Positions 1 to 9,005 are shown, counted from the first letter of the stretch. The stretch: DNA of 64,000 nt from Erysipelotrichaceae bacterium (GCA_012513225.1 JAAZCQ010000011.1:1-64000); one strand, 5' to 3'. Translations and numbers: made by a program. Notes: generated by a model from the sequence alone, not told the origin.

Positions 1-81
1 AGACAACACAATAAAAATTAGCTAAATGTAATTAGTTCTTTTTTGAATTGTTTAAAAAACTATAAATATATAATGTTTATA

Positions 82-139
82 TTAAAAAAGAAGCTGTAAC
101 AGTTTTAATGCGAAATTGCACTATCTGTCACAGCCTCTT
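82..139 (-). terminator. Intrinsic terminator of the left-end rRNA methyltransferase gene
   Basis: Read on the minus strand, a long stem built from AAGAGGCTGTGACAG and CTGTTACAGCTTCTT is followed directly by a run of T. A small hairpin lies in the loop. It is about 145 bases past the stop of the gene ending at 284. Nothing gene-like was found in bases 140-283. Confidence 0.7.
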
Positions 140-283
140 ATATCTTCATATACATATTTAATATCTTTACATGTACATTTTTCTTCACTAAAATAAACAA
201 TCATAGATTATATTATCTTAACAAGCATTACTTCTAATGAAATTAAAGAAAATATCCAAAAATATATTTAAAATAATTGTAAC

Positions 284-1015
284 TTAAATATTTCTAAATT
301 TATACATAGCAATTGAGCCTGCTATAGAAACATTTAAAGATTCAAAATCACTCATTTCAATTTTAACCCTATAATCACAAATATCTTCAAGTGATTTTTC
401 AATACCACTACCTTCATTTCCTAAAACAAATGCCATTTTTTTTGTTTCTTTTAATTCATCCAAAAAAATACTATTATTTAGTGTTAATGCAATAACATTA
501 TAAGAATTATCTTTTAAGTCACTAACTATTTTTTTTAAGTCACCAGTAATGAAATTAACATGAAATAAAGCTCCTTGAGTTGCCCTTAAAGTTTTATCAT
601 TATAAATATCAACACAATTATCACTAGCAATAATTTGATTAAATCCAAAAGATAATGCACTTCTTATTAAAGTTCCCATATTTCCTGGATCTTGTATATT
701 ATCTAATATTAATATTCTATTTTCATAATTTAAGCTTTTTTTTATTTTTTTACAAACAGCAATATATTTTACACTAGAAATATTTGTACTAAGCTTATTC
801 ATTATATTGCTATTAACATATACTGTATTACCTATATTAAATATATTTTTATGTCCCTCAAGTATTATTAAAGTATCAATAATATCTTTTTTATTAGCTT
901 CACTAATTAAATGTTCTTCTTCTATCAAAAAAAGATCATATTTTTCACGATATTTTTTTTGATGAAGCTTTATCCATTTTTTAACTCTTTCATTTTGTAA
1001 AGAATCTATTCTCAT
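284..1015 (-). CDS. TrmH/SpoU-family RNA 2'-O-methyltransferase
   Basis: A 243-residue SPOUT-class methyltransferase, expected to transfer a methyl group from SAM to a ribose 2'-O of rRNA or tRNA. The three SpoU motifs are visible: ILDNIQDPGNMGTLIRSA around residues 103-120, FVLGNEGSGI near 195-204, and LNVSIAGSIAMYKF at the C terminus. The first ~95 residues look like the small L30e-like substrate-binding domain (SLQNERVKKW...FLIEEEHLI). The architecture resembles Bacillus YsgA and RlmB-type proteins. The exact target nucleotide cannot be read from the sequence. It lies 44 bases downstream of the SGNH gene on the same strand and ends before a strong terminator, so co-transcription is possible. 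A second TrmH paralogue lies at 6140. Confidence 0.88.
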   Translation of the reverse strand: MRIDSLQNERVKKWIKLHQKKYREKYDLFLIEEEHLISEANKKDIIDTLIILEGHKNIFNIGNTVYVNSNIMNKLSTNISSVKYIAVCKKIKKSLNYENRILILDNIQDPGNMGTLIRSALSFGFNQIIASDNCVDIYNDKTLRATQGALFHVNFITGDLKKIVSDLKDNSYNVIALTLNNSIFLDELKETKKMAFVLGNEGSGIEKSLEDICDYRVKIEMSDFESLNVSIAGSIAMYKFRNI

Positions 1016-1059
1016 TTTAAAATGCCTTACCTCACTTTTATAAATATTTTAATTAGTAT

Positions 1060-2463
1060 CTATTTACATACCCAACCATCACAATCATTTTTCCAAAACC
1101 ATTTGCTTCCATAATCAATATTCATATTTTGATGCCAATAGAAATCAGAATCATAAACAACAACAGTTAATTCTCCATCAGTATCTTTTAAAACTTTACC
1201 ATCAATTATTATTTCATTTTTATTAACAATAATTTCATTTCCATTAATAATAGTTTTAAACTCTTTATTATCATATCCTTTTAATTTACCATTTACACTA
1301 ACACCATAATAATTTGTATTTCTATTATTAATAAAATCATATTCAAATCCCATCTCATTTAAAAGTGCATTTTCCGCACTTTCTATAGAAGTCTTATAAT
1401 ATCCATTATATTTAATAATTATTATTCCATCAAATTTAGATGCATACTTAAAGAAATTATATGGATCAACTTGATTAAGTAATAATCCAAATAAAGTAGA
1501 TTTTTTTAAGTAACTTAAATTTCTATTTACATCTTCATTATCAACATGATTAAACTTATAATTTTTAAGTAAATATTCACTAATAATTTCACTATTTTTA
1601 TAAGCACCCCAATTTGTATTATGCCATGTTTCAGAATCAACACCAAAAGCAAAATCCATTTCTTCTAAATACTGATTTAAGTCTAAATAATCGATATCAT
1701 TCTCTTTAGCAAAATCCCATACTGCCATTAATGCATCATAATTTTTTTGATTCATATCAAAAGGAGTTTTAACTAATAATAACTCAATATTATTTTCATC
1801 ACACAAAGCTTTTATTTTTAATAAATTATCCAAATCACTTTGATTTAAGTCATATCTATATTTTTTATCAGGGCCTTCCATATATTTAAATAGATATTCT
1901 TTTGGTTGTAAATTTATAAAACCAAAACTATCATATGGAAGATCTTCATTTGATATTTTCAAACTTTCAATATCAAGTTCATTCCATAATTGATGATACA
2001 TTCTAATAGATAAGATATAATCAAAAGCCTTTTTTTTATCATCTAGCATCATCAATGTATTAATCTTTTCCATACCTGTCATCTCATCTGAAGCAAGTTT
2101 ATAAATTGATTCATCATAACAAACACTTTGATCTGGTAACATTGTAAACACATCTAAAATAATTAAATTTGGATTTTGTGTTTTTAAGCTTTCTTTAAGC
2201 ATTTGATATGACACTCTAATAGGTTGACAAGCACTTGCATTTATATAGGAATATAAGCCTGTTTCATTATGAATAACTGCAGGATTAATACCATACTGAG
2301 TATGAGAAGATCCTAAAACAACTAGATCTAAAGTATCTTCAGGTACACTTAAATATGCTGTTTTTAAATTTGAGGAAACAGGAGAAAAAGCTTTAGATAA
2401 ATACAAACTTAACCCTAAAGTTATTCCTAACATTATACTTGTTTTTAAAAAAACTTTAATCAT
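1060..2463 (-). CDS. SGNH-hydrolase-like membrane protein paired with an MBOAT acyltransferase
   Basis: 467 residues with an N-terminal membrane anchor (about 8-26) and the rest outside the cell. The motif LGSSHTQYGINP (residues 50-61) fits the Ser-containing block I of SGNH/GDSL esterases. D276 and H281 in SETWHNTNWGAY fit the Asp/His block V. Residues 300-467 form an extra domain with no recognised family. The start is 8 bases downstream of the MBOAT gene stop, so the two are co-transcribed. Such pairs (AlgI with AlgJ/AlgX, DltB with DltD) move acyl groups across the membrane onto surface polymers, and that is the inferred role. The sequence does not resemble DltD closely, and no dltA or dltC is nearby. 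Substrate unknown. Confidence 0.7.
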   Translation of the reverse strand: MIKVFLKTSIMLGITLGLSLYLSKAFSPVSSNLKTAYLSVPEDTLDLVVLGSSHTQYGINPAVIHNETGLYSYINASACQPIRVSYQMLKESLKTQNPNLIILDVFTMLPDQSVCYDESIYKLASDEMTGMEKINTLMMLDDKKKAFDYILSIRMYHQLWNELDIESLKISNEDLPYDSFGFINLQPKEYLFKYMEGPDKKYRYDLNQSDLDNLLKIKALCDENNIELLLVKTPFDMNQKNYDALMAVWDFAKENDIDYLDLNQYLEEMDFAFGVDSETWHNTNWGAYKNSEIISEYLLKNYKFNHVDNEDVNRNLSYLKKSTLFGLLLNQVDPYNFFKYASKFDGIIIIKYNGYYKTSIESAENALLNEMGFEYDFINNRNTNYYGVSVNGKLKGYDNKEFKTIINGNEIIVNKNEIIIDGKVLKDTDGELTVVVYDSDFYWHQNMNIDYGSKWFWKNDCDGWVCK

Positions 2464-2471
2464 AAAATCTC

Positions 2472-3836
2472 CTAAAAATGTTTATATATAAAGTCTAAAG
2501 GATTATATTGTGAGCCATACATACCAAATATCAAAAATATAGTCATCATTATTATATATATTGACCATCTAAATACAACATTTCTTTTAGTAATTTTTTC
2601 TATCATATTAAACCTAGATCTAAATATATCTACAATAATAAATACTACTATCATTATTAATAAGTAATACCATTCCCTTTTCACTAAACCAAGTTCAGTA
2701 TAATCAAATTTTTCAAATATTAAAGATTTTCTTAGAATGTTTATAGCGTCAATAAACTTATTAGTTCTAAAGAAAACAAATAATATTGAAACTAATAAAT
2801 AATTAATTATAATACCAATTATTTTATTTATCTTTTTCAAAATTCCTTCAATATTTAATTTATTATAAAATTGTAAAAAATATTCTTCAAAAACAATTAA
2901 TAATCCATGCCCCAAACCCCAGATAAAAAAATTAATAGTTGAACCATGCCATATACCACTTAATATAAACACAATAATCATATTAATATGTTTTCTAAGT
3001 GTACCTTTTCTATTTCCTCCTAAAGGAATATACACATAGTCTTTAAACCATGTACTTAAAGAAATATGCCATTTATGCCAAAATTCTTTAATATTAGATG
3101 ATAAATAAGGAGTTTTAAAATTGATACCAACATCAATACCTAATATTTTAGAACACCCTATTGCTATATTACTATAACTATCAAAATCAGCATATATTTG
3201 TAAAGAGTATAATAATATAGCTAGCCAAATATAATAACCTTTAAATAAAGTATTTGCATATATATTTGACACTAGTAATCCAATATAATCAGCTATAACC
3301 ATCTTTTCAAACATACCACAAGCACACAAAAAAGCTCCGTCCCTACTTTTATCATAATCAAATGTTACATTTGATAATGAGTCAATAAATGGTTTAAATC
3401 TACTAATTGGACCCGAAACAAGCGTAGGAAAAAATATAACATATGTTAAATAAACTAATAGTGATTCTTCTCTTTCTATTTTTTCGTTATATATATCAAC
3501 TAAATAACTAATAATTTTAAAAGTATAAAATGATATTCCAACAGGAGTTAAGATACTATTAGAAAAATAAGTTATATATTTAAAAAATATAAATACAATA
3601 ATTAAGGGTAAAACAATAAATAATATTGATTTATTATCTTTTTTAATTTTAGAACTAATAAAAAAACTATATAAAGCAAAAATTAATAATACTATGATAT
3701 TCCAAGAAACAAATGTAAGTGAAAATACAATATTTGCAATAAATAAAACAAAAACTCTAGTTTTTCCTTTTGTAATATAAAATAAAACAAAAACTAGAAA
3801 CATAAATGCAATAAACTCTAAAGAAGTAAAGCTCAT
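2472..3836 (-). CDS. MBOAT-family membrane O-acyltransferase (AlgI/DltB-like)
   Basis: A 454-residue polytopic membrane protein with about ten or eleven hydrophobic segments. The MBOAT hallmarks are present: FWHKWHISLSTWFKDYVYIP in the central part and the catalytic-histidine motif SGIWHGSTINFFIWG. Family members carry acyl groups (usually acetyl or D-alanyl) across the membrane for transfer to polysaccharides or teichoic acids. It is the first gene of a pair with the SGNH-like protein at 1060. Together they look like a cell-envelope polymer O-acylation module. No polysaccharide synthesis genes flank it, so the acceptor is unknown. Confidence 0.88.
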   Translation of the reverse strand: MSFTSLEFIAFMFLVFVLFYITKGKTRVFVLFIANIVFSLTFVSWNIIVLLIFALYSFFISSKIKKDNKSILFIVLPLIIVFIFFKYITYFSNSILTPVGISFYTFKIISYLVDIYNEKIEREESLLVYLTYVIFFPTLVSGPISRFKPFIDSLSNVTFDYDKSRDGAFLCACGMFEKMVIADYIGLLVSNIYANTLFKGYYIWLAILLYSLQIYADFDSYSNIAIGCSKILGIDVGINFKTPYLSSNIKEFWHKWHISLSTWFKDYVYIPLGGNRKGTLRKHINMIIVFILSGIWHGSTINFFIWGLGHGLLIVFEEYFLQFYNKLNIEGILKKINKIIGIIINYLLVSILFVFFRTNKFIDAINILRKSLIFEKFDYTELGLVKREWYYLLIMIVVFIIVDIFRSRFNMIEKITKRNVVFRWSIYIIMMTIFLIFGMYGSQYNPLDFIYKHF

Positions 3837-3935
3837 AAATAAGTACCTACTCTGACTAATATTTTACATAATAAACTCTGTAAATTCTATACCAATATGA
3901 AAATAAGATCACATTATTATATAAGACAAAATCAA

Positions 3936-3969
3936 ACAAGAGAAAGTAATAAATATTACTTTCTCTTGT
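3936..3969 (-). terminator. Intrinsic terminator of the HPrK/PEPCK-like gene
   Basis: A perfect 15-bp stem (ACAAGAGAAAGTAAT with its complement and a 4-base loop) lies just past the stop of the gene ending at 4008. A T-rich tail follows on the minus strand. It separates that gene from the MBOAT gene. Confidence 0.75.
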
Positions 3970-4007
3970 CGTTACCTTTTTAACTAAAATTATATTTGTT
4001 ACTAGTT

Positions 4008-5705
4008 TTATTTTAACACAAAATCTAATAAAGCTCTTGCAGCATCTTGTATGCCATTATCTCCTTTATTTGGTAAACCTAAACAAGAATATATTTCACC
4101 AACATAAATATTTTTCTCAAATAACTTTTCAAACATTTTATCTATTAAAGGATTAGCAACTTCTTGTTTTTGCATTGGACCAAATGGATTCGCAAAGAAA
4201 GTAGTTGATAAACCAATTTCTTGAGTAGTACCTAATGCATTTCTTTTACCTTCCACAAAAACAGATTTTGCTTCTTCTAAAGAATCAAATTTATGCATAC
4301 CTCTTTTATCTGTATAATTATTCGCATACATAAAACAATCAATAGGATGATTATTAGTAATAACTTTATAAGGAGCTGTTGGTACAACAACTCTAGCATT
4401 TGATAGTTCTGGATTAAAGAACACAGATCTATCCATATCTCTATAAGCTGAGCCCATCTCCAAATCATCCAATCTTACAAATGCTCCAATTTCTGTTCCT
4501 TGAGCAACTAAATTTCCTCTTCTATCTATATGGATAGTACCCATATCATCAAAGATTACCTCTTGTCTATCTATTAATCCTTCAGAAATAGAAGATAAAG
4601 CTTCAATTGTTTCTGATTTGCCAGCACCTGAATCACCCATAAACATTACATGCTTTTCTCTACCATCTCTTAAATAGAGTTTAACCATAGCCCCATGAAT
4701 AGGTAGCCATCCTCTTTCCATAACAGCTAAATTATGTAATGTTAAAAACATCTTTTTAACATATCCAAAATATTCTATTACATCTGCAGATGAAATCTTT
4801 CCTATCCAAATATCTTCTTTTTTATCATGATAAAAAGTAGTTTCATTTTTACCATCTGGATTACCAAATAAAACCATACAATCTGGCTTTCTATTTAAAC
4901 ACTCATTCCTTGATGCAATCTCAAATAAATTCGGACAAGCTACAATGTTACCAATATAATCAATATGAAAATATGCAAATGTTAATAAATCCCCTACTTT
5001 ACAAGGAAAACAAATCCACTCATTAGATTTTTTTATAAAATCTTTCATAGGATGAGTATAAGTTTCTTCAAACATTCCAATTCTTTTATTACTTTTAGGG
5101 TGAAGAATCAAAGGAGTTCTAAGCATCATTTCAGTTATAAAAGGAATACCTTTTAAAGCTTCATATCCTGAAGGAAAATCCCAGTCAGTTTTTTGTAATA
5201 AAATGCTTGCATTAGTTCCTGCTTGAAGTTGTCTAAATATTTTGTTTTTTGAATCTTGAATCTTTTGTTGTATAGTTCTATAAAGGTTTAATACAAGTGC
5301 ATTAAACTGAGTATCTGCATCAATAAAGTTTTGAATTTGATATCCTTCATCATTTAAAGCATACATAATAGAATATCTACCCATATTTCTCCAAAAATGA
5401 TATATTTCTTCAACTACACTTAATAGTTTATCAGGCTCAATTAACCCTGGATGCTTAATTTCATGTTTATTTAAAACCATCAATAATTTAGCTAATCTAA
5501 TTAATTCTGCTTTTGATTCATCTATACTCGACTTAAATGTTAGCCATTGAAACATATCATGTTTTTCTCTTTTTATATAATCAAAAAATAAATCTAGAAA
5601 ACTATCAAATCCTTCAGACGCCAATAAATCATCAACTGTTCTACAATACTTTGTCGTATAATTTATAATTGCGTTATTTCTAGAAAAATAAAATTCTTTA
5701 TCCAT
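4008..5705 (-). CDS. Uncharacterised HPr kinase/PEP carboxykinase-superfamily protein
   Basis: 565 residues from the ATG at 5705, which has GGAGG 7 bases upstream; an in-frame ATG at 5774 has no ribosome site. The P-loop GDSGAGKSET (residues 357-366) is almost the HPr kinase motif. IHGAMV lies just before it (336-341), an acidic pair FDDMG follows (386-387), and NARVVVP comes further on, as in the PEPCK fold. It therefore probably binds ATP and transfers phosphate. The first ~330 residues match nothing I recognise and carry several cysteines (EWICFPC, CPNLFE, RNECLNRKPDC). It is not ordinary PEPCK or HprK: PEPCK lacks this N-terminal domain and HprK is about 310 residues. It is transcribed alone, with its own terminator. 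Substrate unknown. Confidence 0.6.
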   Translation of the reverse strand: MDKEFYFSRNNAIINYTTKYCRTVDDLLASEGFDSFLDLFFDYIKREKHDMFQWLTFKSSIDESKAELIRLAKLLMVLNKHEIKHPGLIEPDKLLSVVEEIYHFWRNMGRYSIMYALNDEGYQIQNFIDADTQFNALVLNLYRTIQQKIQDSKNKIFRQLQAGTNASILLQKTDWDFPSGYEALKGIPFITEMMLRTPLILHPKSNKRIGMFEETYTHPMKDFIKKSNEWICFPCKVGDLLTFAYFHIDYIGNIVACPNLFEIASRNECLNRKPDCMVLFGNPDGKNETTFYHDKKEDIWIGKISSADVIEYFGYVKKMFLTLHNLAVMERGWLPIHGAMVKLYLRDGREKHVMFMGDSGAGKSETIEALSSISEGLIDRQEVIFDDMGTIHIDRRGNLVAQGTEIGAFVRLDDLEMGSAYRDMDRSVFFNPELSNARVVVPTAPYKVITNNHPIDCFMYANNYTDKRGMHKFDSLEEAKSVFVEGKRNALGTTQEIGLSTTFFANPFGPMQKQEVANPLIDKMFEKLFEKNIYVGEIYSCLGLPNKGDNGIQDAARALLDFVLK

Positions 5706-5769
5706 CCTTTTGCCTCCATGAGAGTAATTATACCATTTATATATAAATCTAAAAACATTTGAAAACGTA

Positions 5770-5798
5770 TTCATGAAAATTTCATATATTTTTCATGA
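5770..5798. promoter_or_regulatory. Palindrome upstream of the HPrK/PEPCK-like gene
   Basis: TTCATGAAAA and TTTTCATGAA form a perfect 10-bp inverted repeat with a 9-base spacer. They contain a smaller palindrome, ATGAAAATTTCAT. The repeat lies about 65 bases before the chosen start at 5705. It could be an operator; its core resembles the palindromes upstream of oppA at 35448. Confidence 0.35.
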
Positions 5799-5839
5799 AA
5801 AAAACCACTTTTTTTTGAATTTTCATTAATAAAAAGTGG
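5797..5839 (-). terminator. Intrinsic terminator of the trhP-rlmB operon
   Basis: On the minus strand CCACTTTTT and AAAAAGTGG form the stem and a run of seven T follows. It sits about 50 bases past the last gene of the operon (stop at 5892). Confidence 0.75.
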
Positions 5840-5891
5840 AATTATAATCAATTTCTTCGTTTAATATGTAAATCTAAAAAAAATTATAAAA

Positions 5892-6143
5892 TTATCCTTG
5901 TAATCCTCTAGATTGCCTATCCATATCTTCTACCACAATATCATGAATTTCTCCTAGAGTAGAACAATATTTCAAAACGTCCCATGGTTCATTAGTATGA
6001 AAATGAATCTTAATTAATTCATCATCTCCTACAGCAAGTAAACAATCACCTTTTAAGTTTTCAATAAAATAGTCGTTGATTTGTTCTTCGTTTAAATCTT
6101 GTCCTTCAATTAATAATTGTACATCATATCTAAATTCAATCAT
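5892..6143 (-). CDS. Small stand-alone FakA/DAK-family domain protein
   Basis: 83 residues that match only one segment of the fatty-acid-kinase subunit FakA (YloV), the part that reads VGDDELIKIHFHTNEPWDVL and ends ...VVEDMDRQ. The N-terminal ATP-binding DAK2 domain of FakA (a ~550-residue protein) is absent, so it cannot be a kinase by itself. The reading frame is clean, and the start overlaps the rlmB stop by 4 bases (ATGA), so it is translated as the last gene of the operon. Similar short proteins are annotated in other Firmicutes without a known role. It may bind a phosphate-containing ligand or partner; this is unproven. Confidence 0.6.
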   Translation of the reverse strand: MIEFRYDVQLLIEGQDLNEEQINDYFIENLKGDCLLAVGDDELIKIHFHTNEPWDVLKYCSTLGEIHDIVVEDMDRQSRGLQG

Positions 6144-6859
6144 AAAGTCCTCCTTTGTCTAAACACTTCATAAGCAATTACTGCAACTGCACTACTTGCA
6201 TTAAGTGCATTTTTAAAATCATTTGCATATGGTATAAAGATATTTTGATCCACATTATCTAAAACCACTCTTGATAAACCGCGCATTTCACCACCAATAG
6301 AAACCAATACCTTTTGAGTATAATCTACTTTATCATAGGCAATTGCATCTTTTCTCATTGCAGCAAGAGTTATACATCCTACTTTTTTCGCATAATCAAT
6401 AACTTTTTTTAAATCATCACTTTTATGAACATTAATTAAATCAAATGCACCTGCACTAGACTTTAAAATAGTACTTTCACTTTTTGACCAATCTCTTTTA
6501 TCTATTATAACTCCAGTACAGCCAGCACTATATAAAGATCTAAATACATATCCTAAGTTAAATGGATCCTCTATGCCTTCTATTATAACTACAAATGCTT
6601 CATTATTGAAACAAGAATTTAATGTTTGATAATTACGATTTGATACTTTAGCAATAACTCCACCATGGCTTTTGCCAACACATAATTCATCAATTGTACT
6701 TCTACTAGTTAATGTAATTTTAATATTTAAATTTGAAGCTATTTTTTTAATATAATTTGTATCTTTATCTTTTTTTGATTTATCTATTATTATCTCTTCA
6801 ATAATTCGCTTGTTTCCTTTAATAGCGGCTTTTACACTTAATGATCCTTCTATTATCAT
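6140..6859 (-). CDS. rlmB: TrmH-family 23S rRNA methyltransferase, RlmB-like
   Basis: 239 residues with the RlmB layout: an N-terminal substrate-binding domain starting IIEGSLSVKAAIK, then the knotted SPOUT domain with IIEGIEDPFNLGYVFRS (motif 1), VSIGGEMRGLS (motif 2) and ALNASSAVAVIAYEVFRQ (motif 3). RlmB methylates a ribose in the 23S rRNA peptidyl-transferase region (G2251 in E. coli). The start overlaps the U32 gene stop by 4 bases and the stop overlaps the next gene by 4 bases, so the operon is translationally coupled. The family is secure. The exact target is less so, since this is one of two TrmH paralogues in the window. Confidence 0.8.
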   Translation of the reverse strand: MIIEGSLSVKAAIKGNKRIIEEIIIDKSKKDKDTNYIKKIASNLNIKITLTSRSTIDELCVGKSHGGVIAKVSNRNYQTLNSCFNNEAFVVIIEGIEDPFNLGYVFRSLYSAGCTGVIIDKRDWSKSESTILKSSAGAFDLINVHKSDDLKKVIDYAKKVGCITLAAMRKDAIAYDKVDYTQKVLVSIGGEMRGLSRVVLDNVDQNIFIPYANDFKNALNASSAVAVIAYEVFRQRRTL

Positions 6860-8058
6860 GGATAAAACCTTCTAATCATATCCCCTTTATTAACCTTAAA
6901 GGGAATATGAACTTTCATTATACTCATTGGTCTATTTGCAATTTTCACATTTTCATCTGCTTCATCTAAAATAGATTTTACAATAAATCTTTTATTATCA
7001 ATATTAGGTCCAAAAACCTCTAATTCATCATTAACACTATATACATTTCTTGTTTGAATAAAAGTGTAATCATTATTTTGATCTAATACTAAGCCTACAA
7101 AATCATGAGTAACACCCGCACCATTAATACCATACAAGTGTCCACTTGCAGTAGGAATGCCATTATAGAAGCCGCTAGATGTCAATCTGTTTTCAGCTTT
7201 TGAGATTTCTTTTTCATAATACTTAATTCTATCATCTGATGGCCTACTTTTTGTTTCATAGATTTCATCTATTAATTTTCTATATGTTTTTACAACAGTT
7301 GCTATATAATAATTTGATTTCATTCTTCCTTCTATCTTTAAGCTAGAAACATTTGCTTCAATCATATCGTATATTTTATCAACTGCCATAAGATCTTTAG
7401 AACTCATAGAAAACAAAATATCATCATCACTTATTTTGACATCAGCATCATATAAGTGATATTTCCATCTGCAGCTTTGAGCACAACCACCTCTATTTGC
7501 ATCTCTTAATGTCATTGCATTTGACAAAGTACATCTACCAGAATAATTCACACACATTCCACCATGTATAAAAGCTTCTGTTTTTATATTTAAATGTTTA
7601 GTAATATGTTTGATGTTATCAATTGTACATTCTCTTGCAAGAACTACTCTATCTGGATTTATATCATTAAAATAATCAACACTTTTTGCATTTGTTATTG
7701 AAAGCTGTGTACTTAAATGTACTTCAAGTTTACTTGCAACTTCTTTTGCTAATACAGCAATTGAAGGAGAAGCAACAATTATTGCTTTAACACCTATTTC
7801 TTCTAATGCTTTCAAATACTCCTTTAAACCTTCAAAATCAGATTCATGAGGAATAATATTTACTGTAACATGAATTGATGAATTATGCTTTTTCGCAAAA
7901 TCACAAGCAGCTTTAATATCTTCAATATCAAAATTGCTTGCTCTAGATCTAAGCGAAAATTTCTTTCCTCCTAAATATACTGCATCAGCTCCATATAATA
8001 TTGCCGTTTTAGCTTTTTCCAAATCACCCGCGGGTGCCAATAATTCTATTTTTTCCAT
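6856..8058 (-). CDS. trhP2: U32 family tRNA hydroxylation protein, TrhP2-like
   Basis: 400 residues starting with the U32 signature (IELLAPAGDLEKAKTAILYG). It has the conserved cysteine-rich part HGGMCVNYSGRCTLS plus GGCAQSCRWKY, and the U32 motif SLKIEGRMKSNYYIATVV. Proteins once called peptidase U32 include TrhP, needed with prephenate for 5-hydroxyuridine at tRNA position 34. In Bacillus subtilis two neighbouring genes, yrrN and yrrO, are both required, and this pair has the same order and sizes. The adjacent trmR methyltransferase of B. subtilis is absent here. The start overlaps the preceding stop by one base. Confidence 0.82.
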   Translation of the reverse strand: MEKIELLAPAGDLEKAKTAILYGADAVYLGGKKFSLRSRASNFDIEDIKAACDFAKKHNSSIHVTVNIIPHESDFEGLKEYLKALEEIGVKAIIVASPSIAVLAKEVASKLEVHLSTQLSITNAKSVDYFNDINPDRVVLARECTIDNIKHITKHLNIKTEAFIHGGMCVNYSGRCTLSNAMTLRDANRGGCAQSCRWKYHLYDADVKISDDDILFSMSSKDLMAVDKIYDMIEANVSSLKIEGRMKSNYYIATVVKTYRKLIDEIYETKSRPSDDRIKYYEKEISKAENRLTSSGFYNGIPTASGHLYGINGAGVTHDFVGLVLDQNNDYTFIQTRNVYSVNDELEVFGPNIDNKRFIVKSILDEADENVKIANRPMSIMKVHIPFKVNKGDMIRRFYP

Positions 8059-8942
8059 TATTTCACCAAATTTGTTGCTTTTTCCATATAGCCTGTAGAT
8101 AAAGGTAAATCTTTATATTTATTATAATAATCATTTTTATCATAAGAAATATTATTTAATAAACTGCTATAACCAATTAAAGCATCAATAACTTTTTCAA
8201 TATCTAAAAATATACCATCTACTATAAATATTTTTACATTATTATTGTATAATTCAACAATTTCATCAAAAGATTCTTGAACATAATCTGTAAAAATCAT
8301 TGTACCTTGTTCATCTTCAATAATCGGCATTTTTCCAATTCTGGTCTGTTCTATTAAATAAAGGCTTCTTTTATTATTAGCATCATATTCTTTATTTAAA
8401 TACTCAAAGTAATTTTTAATTAGTTTCCTTTTAGAATAAGACATATTTAAATATCCATGTACTATCACTCCAGTATTACCACTTACTTTATTTGAAATCA
8501 TTATCATTTCTTCTTTAGTAATTTCTTTGGATAATATAACACCATATATACCCTTTTTTAAATGATAATTAGCATCATAAGAATTAGTTACTATAGTATC
8601 AGGATCATACACCAGTCTATCTTCTATCCCTAATGATTTAGCTAATACAAATACTGATGGATCATTATAAAATATATTAGAAACATTTAAATTTTTAAGA
8701 AACTTTAAGTAATCTAGTGCACTTTCTAATTCTTCATCATCATACATTTTATTCATTTTAATATAGACTTTTAAATTGTTTTCAAAAGCCACTTTAACCG
8801 CATTAGCAATTTCCTCATTATTAAAAGGCTTACTTAATCTACTACCATTAAACTTATCTCCAATAATAATTCCTGTAGCATTAGCTTTTTTTATTTTCAC
8901 AATATCACTTATATCAAATATTGTGCTTAACAATTCATACAT
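8058..8942 (-). CDS. trhP1: Short U32 family protein, TrhP1-like
   Basis: 294 residues, diverged from but related to the next gene. It matches the shorter, YrrN-type member of the U32 pair, with a TIM-barrel-like pattern and the motif VIVHGYLNMSYSKRKLI. It lacks the full cysteine set of the larger partner. It is first in an operon whose four genes overlap by 1-4 bases. Function is inferred from the B. subtilis yrrN-yrrO pair: biogenesis of hydroxylated wobble uridine in tRNA. Confidence 0.72.
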   Translation of the reverse strand: MYELLSTIFDISDIVKIKKANATGIIIGDKFNGSRLSKPFNNEEIANAVKVAFENNLKVYIKMNKMYDDEELESALDYLKFLKNLNVSNIFYNDPSVFVLAKSLGIEDRLVYDPDTIVTNSYDANYHLKKGIYGVILSKEITKEEMIMISNKVSGNTGVIVHGYLNMSYSKRKLIKNYFEYLNKEYDANNKRSLYLIEQTRIGKMPIIEDEQGTMIFTDYVQESFDEIVELYNNNVKIFIVDGIFLDIEKVIDALIGYSSLLNNISYDKNDYYNKYKDLPLSTGYMEKATNLVK

Positions 8943-8966
8943 ATATATACCTTCTTACATTAACAC

Positions 8967-8995
8967 TTGACTGTTTCTCTAATAGATAATATCAT
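8967..8995 (+). promoter_or_regulatory. Promoter of the folT riboswitch transcript
   Basis: TTGACT at 8967-8972, a 17-base spacer, and TATCAT at 8990-8995. Transcription would begin near 9002, a few bases before the first riboswitch stem. Confidence 0.5.
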
Positions 8996-9005
8996 AAAAT
9001 AAATT

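Noticed and set aside
5706-5774. Longer N terminus of the HPrK/PEPCK-like protein
   Set aside because: The ATG at 5705 has GGAGG at the right distance; the upstream ATG lies in a palindromic promoter region.
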